In this document: piece after piece, positions 16,275 to 25,276 of the stretch | Numbering within the stretch: position 1 is the first letter of the stretch | Layout of the letters: the number at the start of each line of letters is the position of its first letter | Made by a program: the position numbers and the translations under genes | The notes under the pieces: generated by a model | The model's input: the letters and a program-made list of their open reading frames with translations, nothing else | Told to the model about the DNA's origin: nothing | The model's database searches: none | Assembly (NCBI RefSeq): GCF_028867935.1 | Contig: NZ_JAPQNS010000016.1 | Span: 101,935-165,934 of the forward strand | Length of the DNA: 64,000 bases | Reading direction: 5' to 3' | From: Flavobacterium sp. SUN052 | GTDB taxonomy: Bacteria; Bacteroidota; Bacteroidia; Flavobacteriales; Flavobacteriaceae

Positions 16275-17021
16275 CTACACTTCGTATCCGTATTTACTCA
16301 GAATAGGCCGCCAGAAATCGAGGTCATATACGTGCCAGGCATGGCAACCCATTGGGAGTCGGCCGGCGTTGAGCGTGAGGCTACGGTTGGGTTCAAGCTC
16401 GATGGCAAAGTCGATAGCTTCTTCGGGGCCAGGCATCCGCATGAGCCAGCGGTACGGAATCAGGCGTGGGTAATGGAGCGAAAAGAAGCCGTCTTCGTTA
16501 CCCGGCCACTTTTTGTTAAATGTATGGTAAACCTGCAACAGCCGCCGACACGCTTTTACCCGTCGTAGCGACAAACCGCCATTGAGCAGTGGTTGCTGAA
16601 AAAAGCCCGATACAATTTCGCGAAGGGTTTTACTGTGGTCGCGTTTGGGGCGCACATCGCTGAACTGGGGGGCACCTACATAATCATACCCCCGGCGGCA
16701 CCACTCCATGAGCGAATCCCGCATGACGAAAGCATCCAGCTGATACACCAAAATGTAATCGTAAGCCAAAAAACGATCGTAGAATGATTCTGAGCACAGT
16801 AACTCGTTGTAGCCCCGAATACTACGAAAAAACGACTGATTAAACGACTCAAATTGTAGCGTTGGGTATTCGGTGAGCCAATCGGATAGGTCTAGGGTGT
16901 CGGGCTTCACAATCACTAAGGGATGACGCCCCAAAATGCTGACGCATTGCCGGAGCGAGATCTGCTCATATGGATTGAGATCTTTCTGATAAACTGGAAT
17001 TACAACAGCTGCGGTAGGCAT
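16275..17021 (-). CDS. DUF5672 protein, glycosyltransferase-like
   Basis: 248 residues from MPTAAVVIPVYQKDL. The sequence fits the DUF5672 family (seen in glycan gene clusters): VVIPVYQKDLNPYEQISLRQC, then FYDRFLAYDYILVYQLDAFV with a DxD-like acidic spot, and GYDYVGAPQF. LLNGGLSLRR also resembles nucleotide-sugar transferases. Action on a surface glycan is inferred. The frame is open to 17129 but that start would lie inside the upstream glycosyltransferase gene; 17021 begins exactly at the conserved domain. The family 2 glycosyltransferase lies 71 bases upstream on the same strand. Confidence 0.75.
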   Translation of the reverse strand: MPTAAVVIPVYQKDLNPYEQISLRQCVSILGRHPLVIVKPDTLDLSDWLTEYPTLQFESFNQSFFRSIRGYNELLCSESFYDRFLAYDYILVYQLDAFVMRDSLMEWCRRGYDYVGAPQFSDVRPKRDHSKTLREIVSGFFQQPLLNGGLSLRRVKACRRLLQVYHTFNKKWPGNEDGFFSLHYPRLIPYRWLMRMPGPEEAIDFAIELEPNRSLTLNAGRLPMGCHAWHVYDLDFWRPILSKYGYEV

Positions 17022-17092
17022 AATACTGAACTTTGGATACTTTATTTTAGAGGCTGGGCGGCTAGGGCGCCCAGCACTTGTTGACGTAACTA

Positions 17093-18091
17093 TTAAGGCT
17101 CCAATAAGTCGCCGAGGGCGGTTTTCCACCAGTGCCCCGGAAATAACTGGTAATTCCCTTTGACTAATTCGCCAGCTACCAATGGAAGCCGGAAAACCCG
17201 AATCGATGGCAGACGAATACGCCAGGCAAGGTGATTGGCCATCCGATGCAAACGAGTTAACCGCTGCGGGTTAATATCGGTGCGGCTATCGAGCAATTCG
17301 CGAACTTGCCGGAATCGGGTAGCTGTCTGCAAAATTGGGGCCATTCGTTCGTCGCGGCTCCGGCTAAGGCGATCCTTCATTGTCACCTTGGCACGCGACG
17401 CTTTGAAGCCCACCTGTTGACTGCTGTGCTGACGGTAAAGAACCAGTGGTTCATCGATGAAACCAATGGTACCTTTTAGGGCCAGTATGAGCGAAATCCA
17501 GGCATCATGAATCAGATACTGAACGTGCGTTGGAAACGGCATGAGCGATGATAAAGCCGAACGGCGAATGGCCATTGTTGCGCCCGTGACGATATAACCA
17601 CTAAACAGTAGCTCATGGCCAAAACCCTCTCGCCATTTCTGTTGGCTCTCGGGGCCAAATTGCACGAGTTCCCAAATGCGTTGACCCAGGGGTTTTGAGT
17701 TTTCATCAATCAGGTCGGCGTTGCAGAAAACAGCCTCCATCGCCGGATTGTTTGCCAGCCAGGACGCCGTTTGCGCCAGCCGGTCATCACGCCATGCATC
17801 GTCTTGATCGGATAATACAATAACGTCGCCGGTGCATAAGCTCATCGCCTTTTCGAAACTTTTGGTAGATCCTAAATTGCTGGTGTTTTGATGAATGTGG
17901 ACGGTGAACGGCACTGAGGTAGACCATTGGCGGACTAATGCAACAGAGCCATCCGACGAGCCATCGTCCACAACGACCATCTCGTTGGGCAATACCGTTT
18001 GGTTCACAATACTGGCCAACTGTTCGGGAAGATACCGCTCGCCGTTGTATGTACAAAGGGCAACGGAGAGGGTTAAAGTAGCGGCACTCAA
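17093..18091 (-). CDS. Glycosyltransferase family 2 protein
   Basis: 332 residues. The GT-A fold is clear: LSVALCTYNGERYLPEQL, then VVVDDGSSDGS, and the metal-binding DxD variant VLSDQDDAW. SGYIVTGATMAIRRSAL and HDAWISLILAL follow the acceptor-side pattern of rhamnosyl-type GT2 enzymes. A basic C-terminal helix may attach it to the inner membrane. It should add a sugar to a lipid-linked or surface glycan; donor and acceptor are unknown. Probably co-transcribed with the DUF5672 gene. Confidence 0.9.
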   Translation of the reverse strand: MSAATLTLSVALCTYNGERYLPEQLASIVNQTVLPNEMVVVDDGSSDGSVALVRQWSTSVPFTVHIHQNTSNLGSTKSFEKAMSLCTGDVIVLSDQDDAWRDDRLAQTASWLANNPAMEAVFCNADLIDENSKPLGQRIWELVQFGPESQQKWREGFGHELLFSGYIVTGATMAIRRSALSSLMPFPTHVQYLIHDAWISLILALKGTIGFIDEPLVLYRQHSSQQVGFKASRAKVTMKDRLSRSRDERMAPILQTATRFRQVRELLDSRTDINPQRLTRLHRMANHLAWRIRLPSIRVFRLPLVAGELVKGNYQLFPGHWWKTALGDLLEP

Positions 18092-18331
18092 CGTAACAAA
18101 TGGGTCGGTTTAACAAACCCCAGACAAACTGCCGGAGCAAAATAATTAGTAAAAGTAGGTAGAACAGAGAGACATAAAAAAACTCCTACGGACTTCTTCG
18201 TGAGCGGGAAAAGGTCAGGGCACCTAAAGTGCGTCGGTCCTAAACGTTTTTACCCCAAACACCGAATTAAATCAATAGACTTTGCGTTCTATATATTCTT
18301 GCACGTATCAACCAATCCCCTTCTTTTGTAC

Positions 18332-19021
18332 ATGAAACAAGCACTGATCGGTTTCTTATCATTACTTAGCTTCACGTCGATTGGCCACGAAAATCGCACT
18401 TCGGTCAAAACTGCATTGACAATTACGTCAACAAATTCCAGTAGTAATTACGCTACTGTTTTCGATGAACTGAATCTGGAAACAAGAGGGCTGAGCCGGG
18501 CTGTGTTTGATCATGCTCTGCGTGGTATGCAAAAAATGATGGATGCGAAACCAGTTCTGTCGATTGTAGACATGAGCCAGCCATCCAATAAAAAGCGGTT
18601 ATATGTAATCGACTTGTTGAGCCGGAAACTGCTTTTCAATACCTACGTAGCCCACGGCCGCAATTCTGGAGTTTTACTTGCTGAGAAGTTTTCTAATATT
18701 AACTCGTCGTTTCAGTCGAGCTTAGGTTTTTACCAGACACTCGGCACTTATCAGGGCAAACACGGCCTTTCATTGCAATTGAAAGGCTTAGAGCGTGGTA
18801 TTAACGACAATGCTTTTGCACGGGCCATTGTCATGCACGGCGCCGATTATGTTTGTGAAGATATTATTCGGAACACGGGACGCTTGGGCCGTAGTCAGGG
18901 TTGCCCGGCTGTTTCAAACGCTGAGAGTAAGCCAATAATACAAGCCATCAAAGGTGGCTCCTGCCTGTTTATATATTCTCCTGATCCAACTTACCTGAAA
19001 ACGTCAGCGTTTTTGGGATAA
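18332..19021 (+). CDS. L,D-transpeptidase-like protein (YkuD_2 type)
   Basis: 229 residues from the Met at 18332; the frame is open to 18200 but only 18332 gives a signal sequence (MKQALIGFLSLLSFTSIG). The fold fits the murein L,D-transpeptidase-like family PF13645: KRLYVIDLLSRKLLF, THG-type VAHGRNSG, and catalytic residues H169 in MHGADYV and C191 in SQGCPAVS. In this family the Cys attacks meso-diaminopimelate cross-links in peptidoglycan in the periplasm; the physiological reaction of this subfamily is not well known. It converges on another L,D-transpeptidase. Confidence 0.85.
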   Translation: MKQALIGFLSLLSFTSIGHENRTSVKTALTITSTNSSSNYATVFDELNLETRGLSRAVFDHALRGMQKMMDAKPVLSIVDMSQPSNKKRLYVIDLLSRKLLFNTYVAHGRNSGVLLAEKFSNINSSFQSSLGFYQTLGTYQGKHGLSLQLKGLERGINDNAFARAIVMHGADYVCEDIIRNTGRLGRSQGCPAVSNAESKPIIQAIKGGSCLFIYSPDPTYLKTSAFLG

Positions 19022-19030
19022 ATGATAACA

Positions 19031-19120
19031 GAACGCGGATTGAATGGATTAGGCGGATTTACACAGATTTTATTTCTAAATAATCTGTGTAAATCCGCCT
19101 AATCCATTCAATCCGCGTTC
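19031..19120. repeat. Perfect 39-bp inverted repeat with 12-base loop
   Basis: Arms 19031-19069 and 19082-19120 are perfectly complementary. The element fills the space between two convergent genes and would form a very stable hairpin in either transcript, so it can serve as a two-way terminator. A decayed relative is at about 3436-3507. Confidence 0.9.
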
Positions 19121-19125
19121 CAACT

Positions 19126-20325
19126 TTATCGCACAGCCAATCGGTTTTCTAATCCATACACGTCTTTGTAGTACACTAGCTTCCCTGTTGCATCAATATC
19201 CGCTGTATGATAAGTCACGAATACCGGATATGGCTTAGGAAGCTTGAACGATTGAGGTTTCTGATCAACTAAACAGCGGTCATAAAAGCCCTGATCAAAT
19301 TTGGGCGTTCCCAACACATAGTTTGCAAATTCCACCGGTTTCTCCAGCCGTACACAGCCGTGACTCCGCCACCGGTCCTTTGTGACATCGAACAGTTCGC
19401 GGGCGTTGGTATCGTGGAAATAGATAGCTTCAGGGCCGTTGAGATTAAATTTAATAAGCCCCAACGAGTTGTGACAACCAGAGGTTTGGCGGAACCGATA
19501 GGGAAAATTATCGGCTGAGAAACTGGCCCAATCAAGCGTAGACGGATCAACAGGCTGGTTCTTGGCATTGAGCACTTCCATATTCTGGCTATCCAGAAAG
19601 CTCGGATTAGCCTGAACTTTGGGGAGCAATTCTTTTACGCCAATACCCTCCGGTACGTTCCAGTACGGATACGCGGTGATGTCAGTCAAAAAGCAATTGA
19701 AACGGGGCGTTTGCTTATCGGCTTTTCCCGCTATAACGTCCATTGGCATGGCCCTTCCACCTTTCTGATCAAACACGATCAGTTTTGCCGCCGGAATATT
19801 CACAACAATGAATCGGTCGAAGTCGAAACGATTCAGGTAACGGTAAAAATTGAGCGACTCCCGAATCGCTTTGAGTTGGGTAGGGGTGGCCGTTTGCCGG
19901 ACCAGATCATACTGCTTCACTAACGCTTTGTAAGGAGCAAATGTACTGGCATCGGCTTCCAACGCAGTTGCTATCGAGTCGCTACGCATTATTTTGCCAG
20001 CCCAGGCAGTGTCAACTTCCTCTTTCAAGCCACTAAACGACTGATCGGCTGGTTTGTGACCATAGCGCAATTCAACCAGAAGTTTCTGCAATTGCTCTTC
20101 GGCAGCGGTCTCATTTTCGGGCGATTTAGTAGCGCTCACCGGCAACACATACCGGGCCGTGTCAATGCCTAGCGAGTCGGCATACCGGCGGGCGTCGTGA
20201 AGCTTTTGCGCCATGCTGATGGGCTCCGGCGCTTTATTGCTGAATTTGTAAAAAAGAAAGGCGGCTAGAGCAATCAGGATTACCCCACCGGCGATTAAGA
20301 GTCCATTTCGTTGAGTCGTTTCCAT
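19126..20325 (-). CDS. L,D-transpeptidase, YcbB-like
   Basis: 399 residues from METTQRNGLL; the frame extends upstream to 20403 without better signals. One membrane segment (about 9-27) anchors it with the bulk in the periplasm. The helical N-terminal half and the YkuD catalytic domain follow the large L,D-transpeptidase pattern: VVNIPAAKLIVFDQKG, IYFHDTNARELF, and the active site WRSHGCVRLEKP with C324. It should form 3-3 cross-links in peptidoglycan or attach proteins to it. Convergent with the YkuD_2 gene; the two stops flank a large inverted repeat. Confidence 0.9.
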   Translation of the reverse strand: METTQRNGLLIAGGVILIALAAFLFYKFSNKAPEPISMAQKLHDARRYADSLGIDTARYVLPVSATKSPENETAAEEQLQKLLVELRYGHKPADQSFSGLKEEVDTAWAGKIMRSDSIATALEADASTFAPYKALVKQYDLVRQTATPTQLKAIRESLNFYRYLNRFDFDRFIVVNIPAAKLIVFDQKGGRAMPMDVIAGKADKQTPRFNCFLTDITAYPYWNVPEGIGVKELLPKVQANPSFLDSQNMEVLNAKNQPVDPSTLDWASFSADNFPYRFRQTSGCHNSLGLIKFNLNGPEAIYFHDTNARELFDVTKDRWRSHGCVRLEKPVEFANYVLGTPKFDQGFYDRCLVDQKPQSFKLPKPYPVFVTYHTADIDATGKLVYYKDVYGLENRLAVR

Positions 20326-20441
20326 ATACATTGAATGGTAATGTGTATATAACGAACGAAAAGAACGGAGAGTTGCGAAAACCGAGGGCGCGGGTCTTTC
20401 CAATCGATTCTGTCAGGTAGGTTAACTCCGCGAAAAGATCC

Positions 20442-22808
20442 TCAATAATTAAAATTCCAGCTAACCGACGGAATTATGGAGCCGAAAACTGACAGCTGAT
20501 AGCTCCGGGTTGTCGTGTTGAACCGTTGAAAATAGACAGAATAGGCATTGCGCCGGGCATATACATTGTAAATAGATAATGACCAACTGGCGTATCGGCG
20601 TTGACCTGGCTCCCGGCGACCATCTTTGGTAAACGACATATCTAGTCGGTGATAATTGGGCAAGCGGTCGGCGTTTCGCTGTGAGAAATCGAACACGGCC
20701 ACCCCGTTGAGCCGATAGGTACCGTCGGGGTAGGTGGTGGGGCGTCCGCTGGTATAGACGAAATTGGTGCCGAATGTCCAGTTTCGCTTCCATTTCCACT
20801 GACTCGAAATATTCAGGTTATGAGGACGGTCGAAGGTGGCGGGGTATTCGTTACCCCGATTGATCTGATCAAGAGCATACGTTGTGTTGACCCGCGCCAA
20901 CGTGCGGGAGTAGGTGTAAGCCAGCAAGCCCGTGAGTAGCCCTTTGGTTTTCTGCATGCTCACCTCTAGGCCATACGCACGTCCCGAAGCCCTCAGCAAA
21001 TCGGCATCGAGTGTTGGGTTGAGGAGCAGCGTGGCCCCATTGCGATATTCCACAAGGTTGGTCAGGCGTTTCTGATACACCTCAACGGAGACTTCGTATT
21101 GGTTATTTTTCAGGTTCTGAAATACGCCCACAGCCCACTGATCGGCCAGTTGGGGTGGCACGTTCGGGTTGGCCAGTTTCCAGAAATCGGCGGGTGAGAT
21201 GGATGTTGTGTTGGAAATAAGCTGTAGAAACTGCCGGGTGCGGTTGTAGCTCATTTTTAGTGAGGTGTTTGGCGCCAATTTTGCCCGCAAAATCAGGCGA
21301 GGTTCGGCCCCCCCGTAATGGGCTAATGCCTGCCCAGCTCCAAACCGCAACGTGTCGGTGATGCTTTGTGGGGTGCGCGCTTGCCCTTCGGCGAATTGAT
21401 ACGACACACCCGGCCCTCGATTCGTAAACGACACCCATCGAACACCCGCCTGCACGGTCAGCCATTGGTTGGGAGTCCACTCATCCGATACATATCCGGC
21501 CCATTCGACAGCATGTTCTGTAGGTAGCGTTTGGGGATTAATGTTCGTATCGGAGCCGGTGGGCCGGATGGCTCCCGGCCCTAGTTGGTATCGCGTAAAT
21601 CCACCACCCCACTCCAGCCGGTGGCGTTTAGGAGTCCAGATCCAGTCGGTCCGCACGTCCTGCTGTCTTACATCGGACTGAAACCGATAGGTATTTTGCG
21701 GGGTCAGCCCATCCAGATGAAACTGGTAATCGCTGTGGGTAGCCGTTACGTTCAGGTTTAGTTTATCGCTCAATCGCTGACTCCAGCGTAGAGTTGCCAA
21801 TGTACTTTGCCAGCTAAACAGCGTATCCTGGGGAAACTTGAAATTATCGTAGGCATGGTAGGCCGTGAGGGAAAGCTGACTACCAGCTCCCAATCGGTAG
21901 GTTAACCGCCCGTTGAGATCATAAAAAAACGCGCGGTTTTTGCGGGTCGGCTCCGGGAATTGCCGTAGCAAAATGTTCGGGTAAGCAATACGTCCCCCAG
22001 CCGAAAACGTCAGTTTACGGTTGGGGGTAAGAGGCCCGTTGGCCAGTAAACGGCTGGTAAGCAAGCCAATACCACCCGTAATTTCCACACGTTCGGAGTT
22101 GCCGGGTTTGGTGTTGAGCAGCAACAACGACGATAATCGCCCGCCATAATTGGCCGGAATACTGCCTTTGTAAAGCGTTACGTCCTGAATGGCATCAGCG
22201 TTGAGGTTGCTTAGCAAGCCCAGCAAGTGGCTGGTATTGAAAATAGGTGCTCCATCGAGCAACACCAGGTTTTGGTCGGCCGCTCCCCCGCGGACGTTGA
22301 ACCCGGCGGCTCCCTCGCCCGCTGACGTGATGCCGGGTTGTAGGAAGAGAGCTTTCAATACATCGACCTCTCCAAACACAACCGGAATATTTTTCAGTGT
22401 TTTCATGTCCAGCCGCACCACACTCATCTGAGCCGCCGACACGTTGGCATCGGGCGCACGACCCGTAATAGTCACTTCGTCGATTTGTCGGATATCGATT
22501 TTCAGGTCAACATTTTCGATGGTTTCGTCCTGCTCGATACTCACCTCCCGAACGCGGGGATTATAGCCAACCGATGTGTAGCCGATACTGAAAAAGCCAG
22601 CGGTCAGCAGTAACTGATACCGACCCAGCGAGTCGGTGCGGGTGCCCAACCGGCCCTGCCCCCGCCGAACTGCCACCGATGCTCCAGCAATGGGCTTGCC
22701 CGTGATAGCATCCGTAACCACGCCCCGCAACCGGTAGCGCGCCTGTGCATGGACTGAGTCCGTTAGGCCACCGATAATCAGCAGGATTAAAAGTAAAATG
22801 CGTTGCAT
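20442..22808 (-). CDS. TonB-dependent receptor with N-terminal carboxypeptidase-regulatory-like domain
   Basis: 788 residues. Signal peptide MQRILLLILLIIGGLTDSVHA, then a CarboxypepD_reg-like domain (YRLRGVVTDAITGKPIAGAS, about 24-105). The plug domain (VDVLKALFLQPGITSAGEG, GFNVRGGAADQNLVLLDG) and a 22-strand outer-membrane barrel ending in SVSWNFNY follow. It imports an unknown ligand across the outer membrane using TonB energy. It lies 20 bases downstream of a DUF4249 lipoprotein gene. That pairing is frequent in Bacteroidota and suggests DUF4249 is its surface partner, as SusD is for SusC. Confidence 0.93.
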   Translation of the reverse strand: MQRILLLILLIIGGLTDSVHAQARYRLRGVVTDAITGKPIAGASVAVRRGQGRLGTRTDSLGRYQLLLTAGFFSIGYTSVGYNPRVREVSIEQDETIENVDLKIDIRQIDEVTITGRAPDANVSAAQMSVVRLDMKTLKNIPVVFGEVDVLKALFLQPGITSAGEGAAGFNVRGGAADQNLVLLDGAPIFNTSHLLGLLSNLNADAIQDVTLYKGSIPANYGGRLSSLLLLNTKPGNSERVEITGGIGLLTSRLLANGPLTPNRKLTFSAGGRIAYPNILLRQFPEPTRKNRAFFYDLNGRLTYRLGAGSQLSLTAYHAYDNFKFPQDTLFSWQSTLATLRWSQRLSDKLNLNVTATHSDYQFHLDGLTPQNTYRFQSDVRQQDVRTDWIWTPKRHRLEWGGGFTRYQLGPGAIRPTGSDTNINPQTLPTEHAVEWAGYVSDEWTPNQWLTVQAGVRWVSFTNRGPGVSYQFAEGQARTPQSITDTLRFGAGQALAHYGGAEPRLILRAKLAPNTSLKMSYNRTRQFLQLISNTTSISPADFWKLANPNVPPQLADQWAVGVFQNLKNNQYEVSVEVYQKRLTNLVEYRNGATLLLNPTLDADLLRASGRAYGLEVSMQKTKGLLTGLLAYTYSRTLARVNTTYALDQINRGNEYPATFDRPHNLNISSQWKWKRNWTFGTNFVYTSGRPTTYPDGTYRLNGVAVFDFSQRNADRLPNYHRLDMSFTKDGRREPGQRRYASWSLSIYNVYARRNAYSVYFQRFNTTTRSYQLSVFGSIIPSVSWNFNY

Positions 22809-22828
22809 AACTACAAGGCGTTGAGTGA

Positions 22829-23902
22829 TTACCGGCGGGGAGGCCAGCCGAGGGGTGGTTCAAGTTGCGATTGCGGGTAGGCGCTCAAACAGGTGCCCGG
22901 CGCAATGAATTTAGCGCCGAATAGAAGCACAAACCGCCCATAATTGAGGGTGTCGCCGGGGATGGTGACGCGCTGCCGACTTACGGCCGAGGCTCCAAAA
23001 TAGCCCAGAGCCAGCCGGATGGTATCGTCGCCTGCCTGTCGCACGTTTCCCTCAATTGAAGCGGGTTGGGCATCAAACAACGAACCCGTACGGTTGCTTT
23101 GCTGCTCATACCGTTGCCAGTACTGAAAAGCCTCTCTAGTTAGTGAAAACTGACGCACCTCCACATACTGAGGGCCAATAGCATAAACCGGCGGACTCCA
23201 CACTAGCCGATTGGCAATCCGGTTCCCGTTGATAAGCGCGTCGGATAGTACCTCGCCCAACGGTCCATAATACGGCACCCAACAACTGCAGGTATTGCAC
23301 AGAGATATGGAGTTGCGTGGTGGGTTAAGCGGGTCTGAACCAGTCCAGCGTAGCAGGTAGCCGTACGAAGCCCAACGATAATAATTGCCGGGGGTGGGTG
23401 GGTCCTGGGTGTTGATCCGAATATCAAATACGTCTGGTTGTCCCAGGTCTTGCCGCTGTCGGCGATATTGTACATTGAGCGAATCAAGAGTGGCAACGGG
23501 AGCCATTAATTCGGGCTTCGAGACGTACCGCTGCCCGTCGGGTAATTGCACCGACAGCGAATACCGTCGCCCCGGCTGACCCCTCAGTGCAGGGTCTCGC
23601 ATCCAGTAAAACGCCGGATTCAGGGGGTCTTGTTCCAGCCGGGCGCGGTTGCCGCTATCGTCACTTACAAACGCAATAGCCCCGTTGATGGCTAGTTCTT
23701 TTGGAATAAGCAAACTGCTCTGCAAATTTCCTGAATAGGTCAGTTTGATGAGGTAAGGGGGCGGTTCATCAGTAATCAGCCCTTCGACCACCAGCCGACG
23801 TTCCGTTTGGCGAATCGGGAGCGATACCGGTTCGACGCAGGCTGTCAGGGCAATTACCAGTAAAAGTATCGTAACTATTGAGCGGATTGAGCGTGTGGTC
23901 AT
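22829..23902 (-). CDS. DUF4249 lipoprotein
   Basis: 357 residues from the Met at 23902, which places a lipoprotein signal at the start (SIVTILLLVIALTAC, lipid-bearing Cys at about 22). ERRLVVEGLITDEPPPYLIKL is the typical opening of DUF4249 proteins, which have beta-rich domains and are found next to TonB-dependent receptors. Its role is inferred to be a surface or periplasmic partner of the receptor immediately downstream. The upstream Kelch lipoprotein ends 16 bases before it. Confidence 0.85.
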   Translation of the reverse strand: MTTRSIRSIVTILLLVIALTACVEPVSLPIRQTERRLVVEGLITDEPPPYLIKLTYSGNLQSSLLIPKELAINGAIAFVSDDSGNRARLEQDPLNPAFYWMRDPALRGQPGRRYSLSVQLPDGQRYVSKPELMAPVATLDSLNVQYRRQRQDLGQPDVFDIRINTQDPPTPGNYYRWASYGYLLRWTGSDPLNPPRNSISLCNTCSCWVPYYGPLGEVLSDALINGNRIANRLVWSPPVYAIGPQYVEVRQFSLTREAFQYWQRYEQQSNRTGSLFDAQPASIEGNVRQAGDDTIRLALGYFGASAVSRQRVTIPGDTLNYGRFVLLFGAKFIAPGTCLSAYPQSQLEPPLGWPPRR

Positions 23903-23918
23903 TGGATAGGGTAGGGGT

Positions 23919-25247
23919 TCAGGGAATAAATTCCCACCAGTCTGTGCAGGCAACTTGCCGCACAGCCACCGTTGAGGTCGATTGTGCTTCGTAGCCCCAG
24001 CCGAGGTAGGCCCGTTTGTTCGCGCTCATAACAGCCAGAAAGCGGTTACCCTGGCCGGGATAGTCTGTCACGTACTGCCAGCGATCGGTGGCCGGGTCGT
24101 ACTGCCAAATGTCGCGCAGACCTTGTTGATCGGAATCAGTACCCAATCCAAAATAGGCCCGATTCCCAACCGAAAACCCGGTTCCCCGGCTCCGGGGCGT
24201 TCCCGGAAAATCGGCCCGGCGTTGCCAGGTATTGGTGGATGGGTTATACTGCCATAGCCGAACAGGTTGCCCCGGGCGTTGATTGATTACGTATCCAAGT
24301 TCATTGAGCGTAAATGTAGCCAGTGTACCGGGTGGTTCGGGCAGTGGGGCTCGGACACTTTGCGGAAAATCGGCATTAATAGAGCGCATAGCCGGGGAGC
24401 CATTATGCGTCAGGAAATAGACCTCATCGACGGTTGTAAAAAAAGCCACTTCTCCATCTTCGCCCTGATACGGTGGCAACACTATGCTGGCGCCAGCCGG
24501 AAAAAGGCTGAACAGATACCGGTCGTAGAAGTACCTGTTTGGCGCGAGTTCATTAACGAAATAGCCCATACCATAAAAAAAGTACCGATCAACGCCATGA
24601 AAGTAGAGGTTAAATTGTAGCAGGCCCTTTCTGGGCAAAAGTTGGCCAGCCAGTGCAGCCTTATCAATGAACCATGCATCCGCCGAGCGGTTATACGTCC
24701 AGGATTCCAGGGTTTGCTCGTTTACATAACGGGTAATGTTCGCCAGCTCGCTCTCACCCCGTTTGCCGGGGTTGACCGGATAGCCCGTCAGGTCGCCAAC
24801 ATCGGTGGGGACATGAGCAAGCCGGGTCCAGACGGGGGTGTTGGCCGCTACTGGACGGTGGGTGTATTTCCGCAGGGCCGTGATGGTTTCCTGAGTGCCG
24901 AATTGAAAGTTTAGCCTAAATAGGGCCTCCTGCCCTGCCACTAGTCCACTAACGCGGTACGGGATTAATGTAAATGGCCCTACAGGGAGGCTCGCTTCTG
25001 CGCTTATAACCAACGATTGAGCCGTGCCGGTTTGTCCGTTCAGTTGCCAGTTACTAGTGGTGGGGGTACCCGTCACTTTCACCAGTAAATCGGCGGTGGT
25101 AGGGCCGGTTGCCTGCACCGATACAATACTCGCCTGCTGAACAGGTGGTTCGTTTACTACTAGAACGGTTTGAACCATCTCTGGAGTCCGGCAACCGGTT
25201 AGGCAAATACCCGCCAGCACTACCAAGCCGTTGATGTACCTTCTCAT
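23919..25247 (-). CDS. Kelch-repeat lipoprotein
   Basis: 442 residues. Lipobox GICLTGC near residue 19. An Ig-like or TIG-like beta domain (about 40-130) is followed by Kelch-type repeats that would build a beta-propeller: VWTRLAHVPTDVGDLTGYPV, LWQYNPSTNTWQRRADFPG and IWQYDPATDRWQYVTDYPG are the clearest blades. No catalytic motif of galactose oxidase is visible, so it is probably a binding or scaffold protein. First of a three-gene set with DUF4249 and a TonB-dependent receptor; it begins 29 bases after the VCBS gene upstream. Confidence 0.85.
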   Translation of the reverse strand: MRRYINGLVVLAGICLTGCRTPEMVQTVLVVNEPPVQQASIVSVQATGPTTADLLVKVTGTPTTSNWQLNGQTGTAQSLVISAEASLPVGPFTLIPYRVSGLVAGQEALFRLNFQFGTQETITALRKYTHRPVAANTPVWTRLAHVPTDVGDLTGYPVNPGKRGESELANITRYVNEQTLESWTYNRSADAWFIDKAALAGQLLPRKGLLQFNLYFHGVDRYFFYGMGYFVNELAPNRYFYDRYLFSLFPAGASIVLPPYQGEDGEVAFFTTVDEVYFLTHNGSPAMRSINADFPQSVRAPLPEPPGTLATFTLNELGYVINQRPGQPVRLWQYNPSTNTWQRRADFPGTPRSRGTGFSVGNRAYFGLGTDSDQQGLRDIWQYDPATDRWQYVTDYPGQGNRFLAVMSANKRAYLGWGYEAQSTSTVAVRQVACTDWWEFIP

Positions 25248-25276
25248 AGGTAGTACGTTATAAGGCCAGTGTTACA

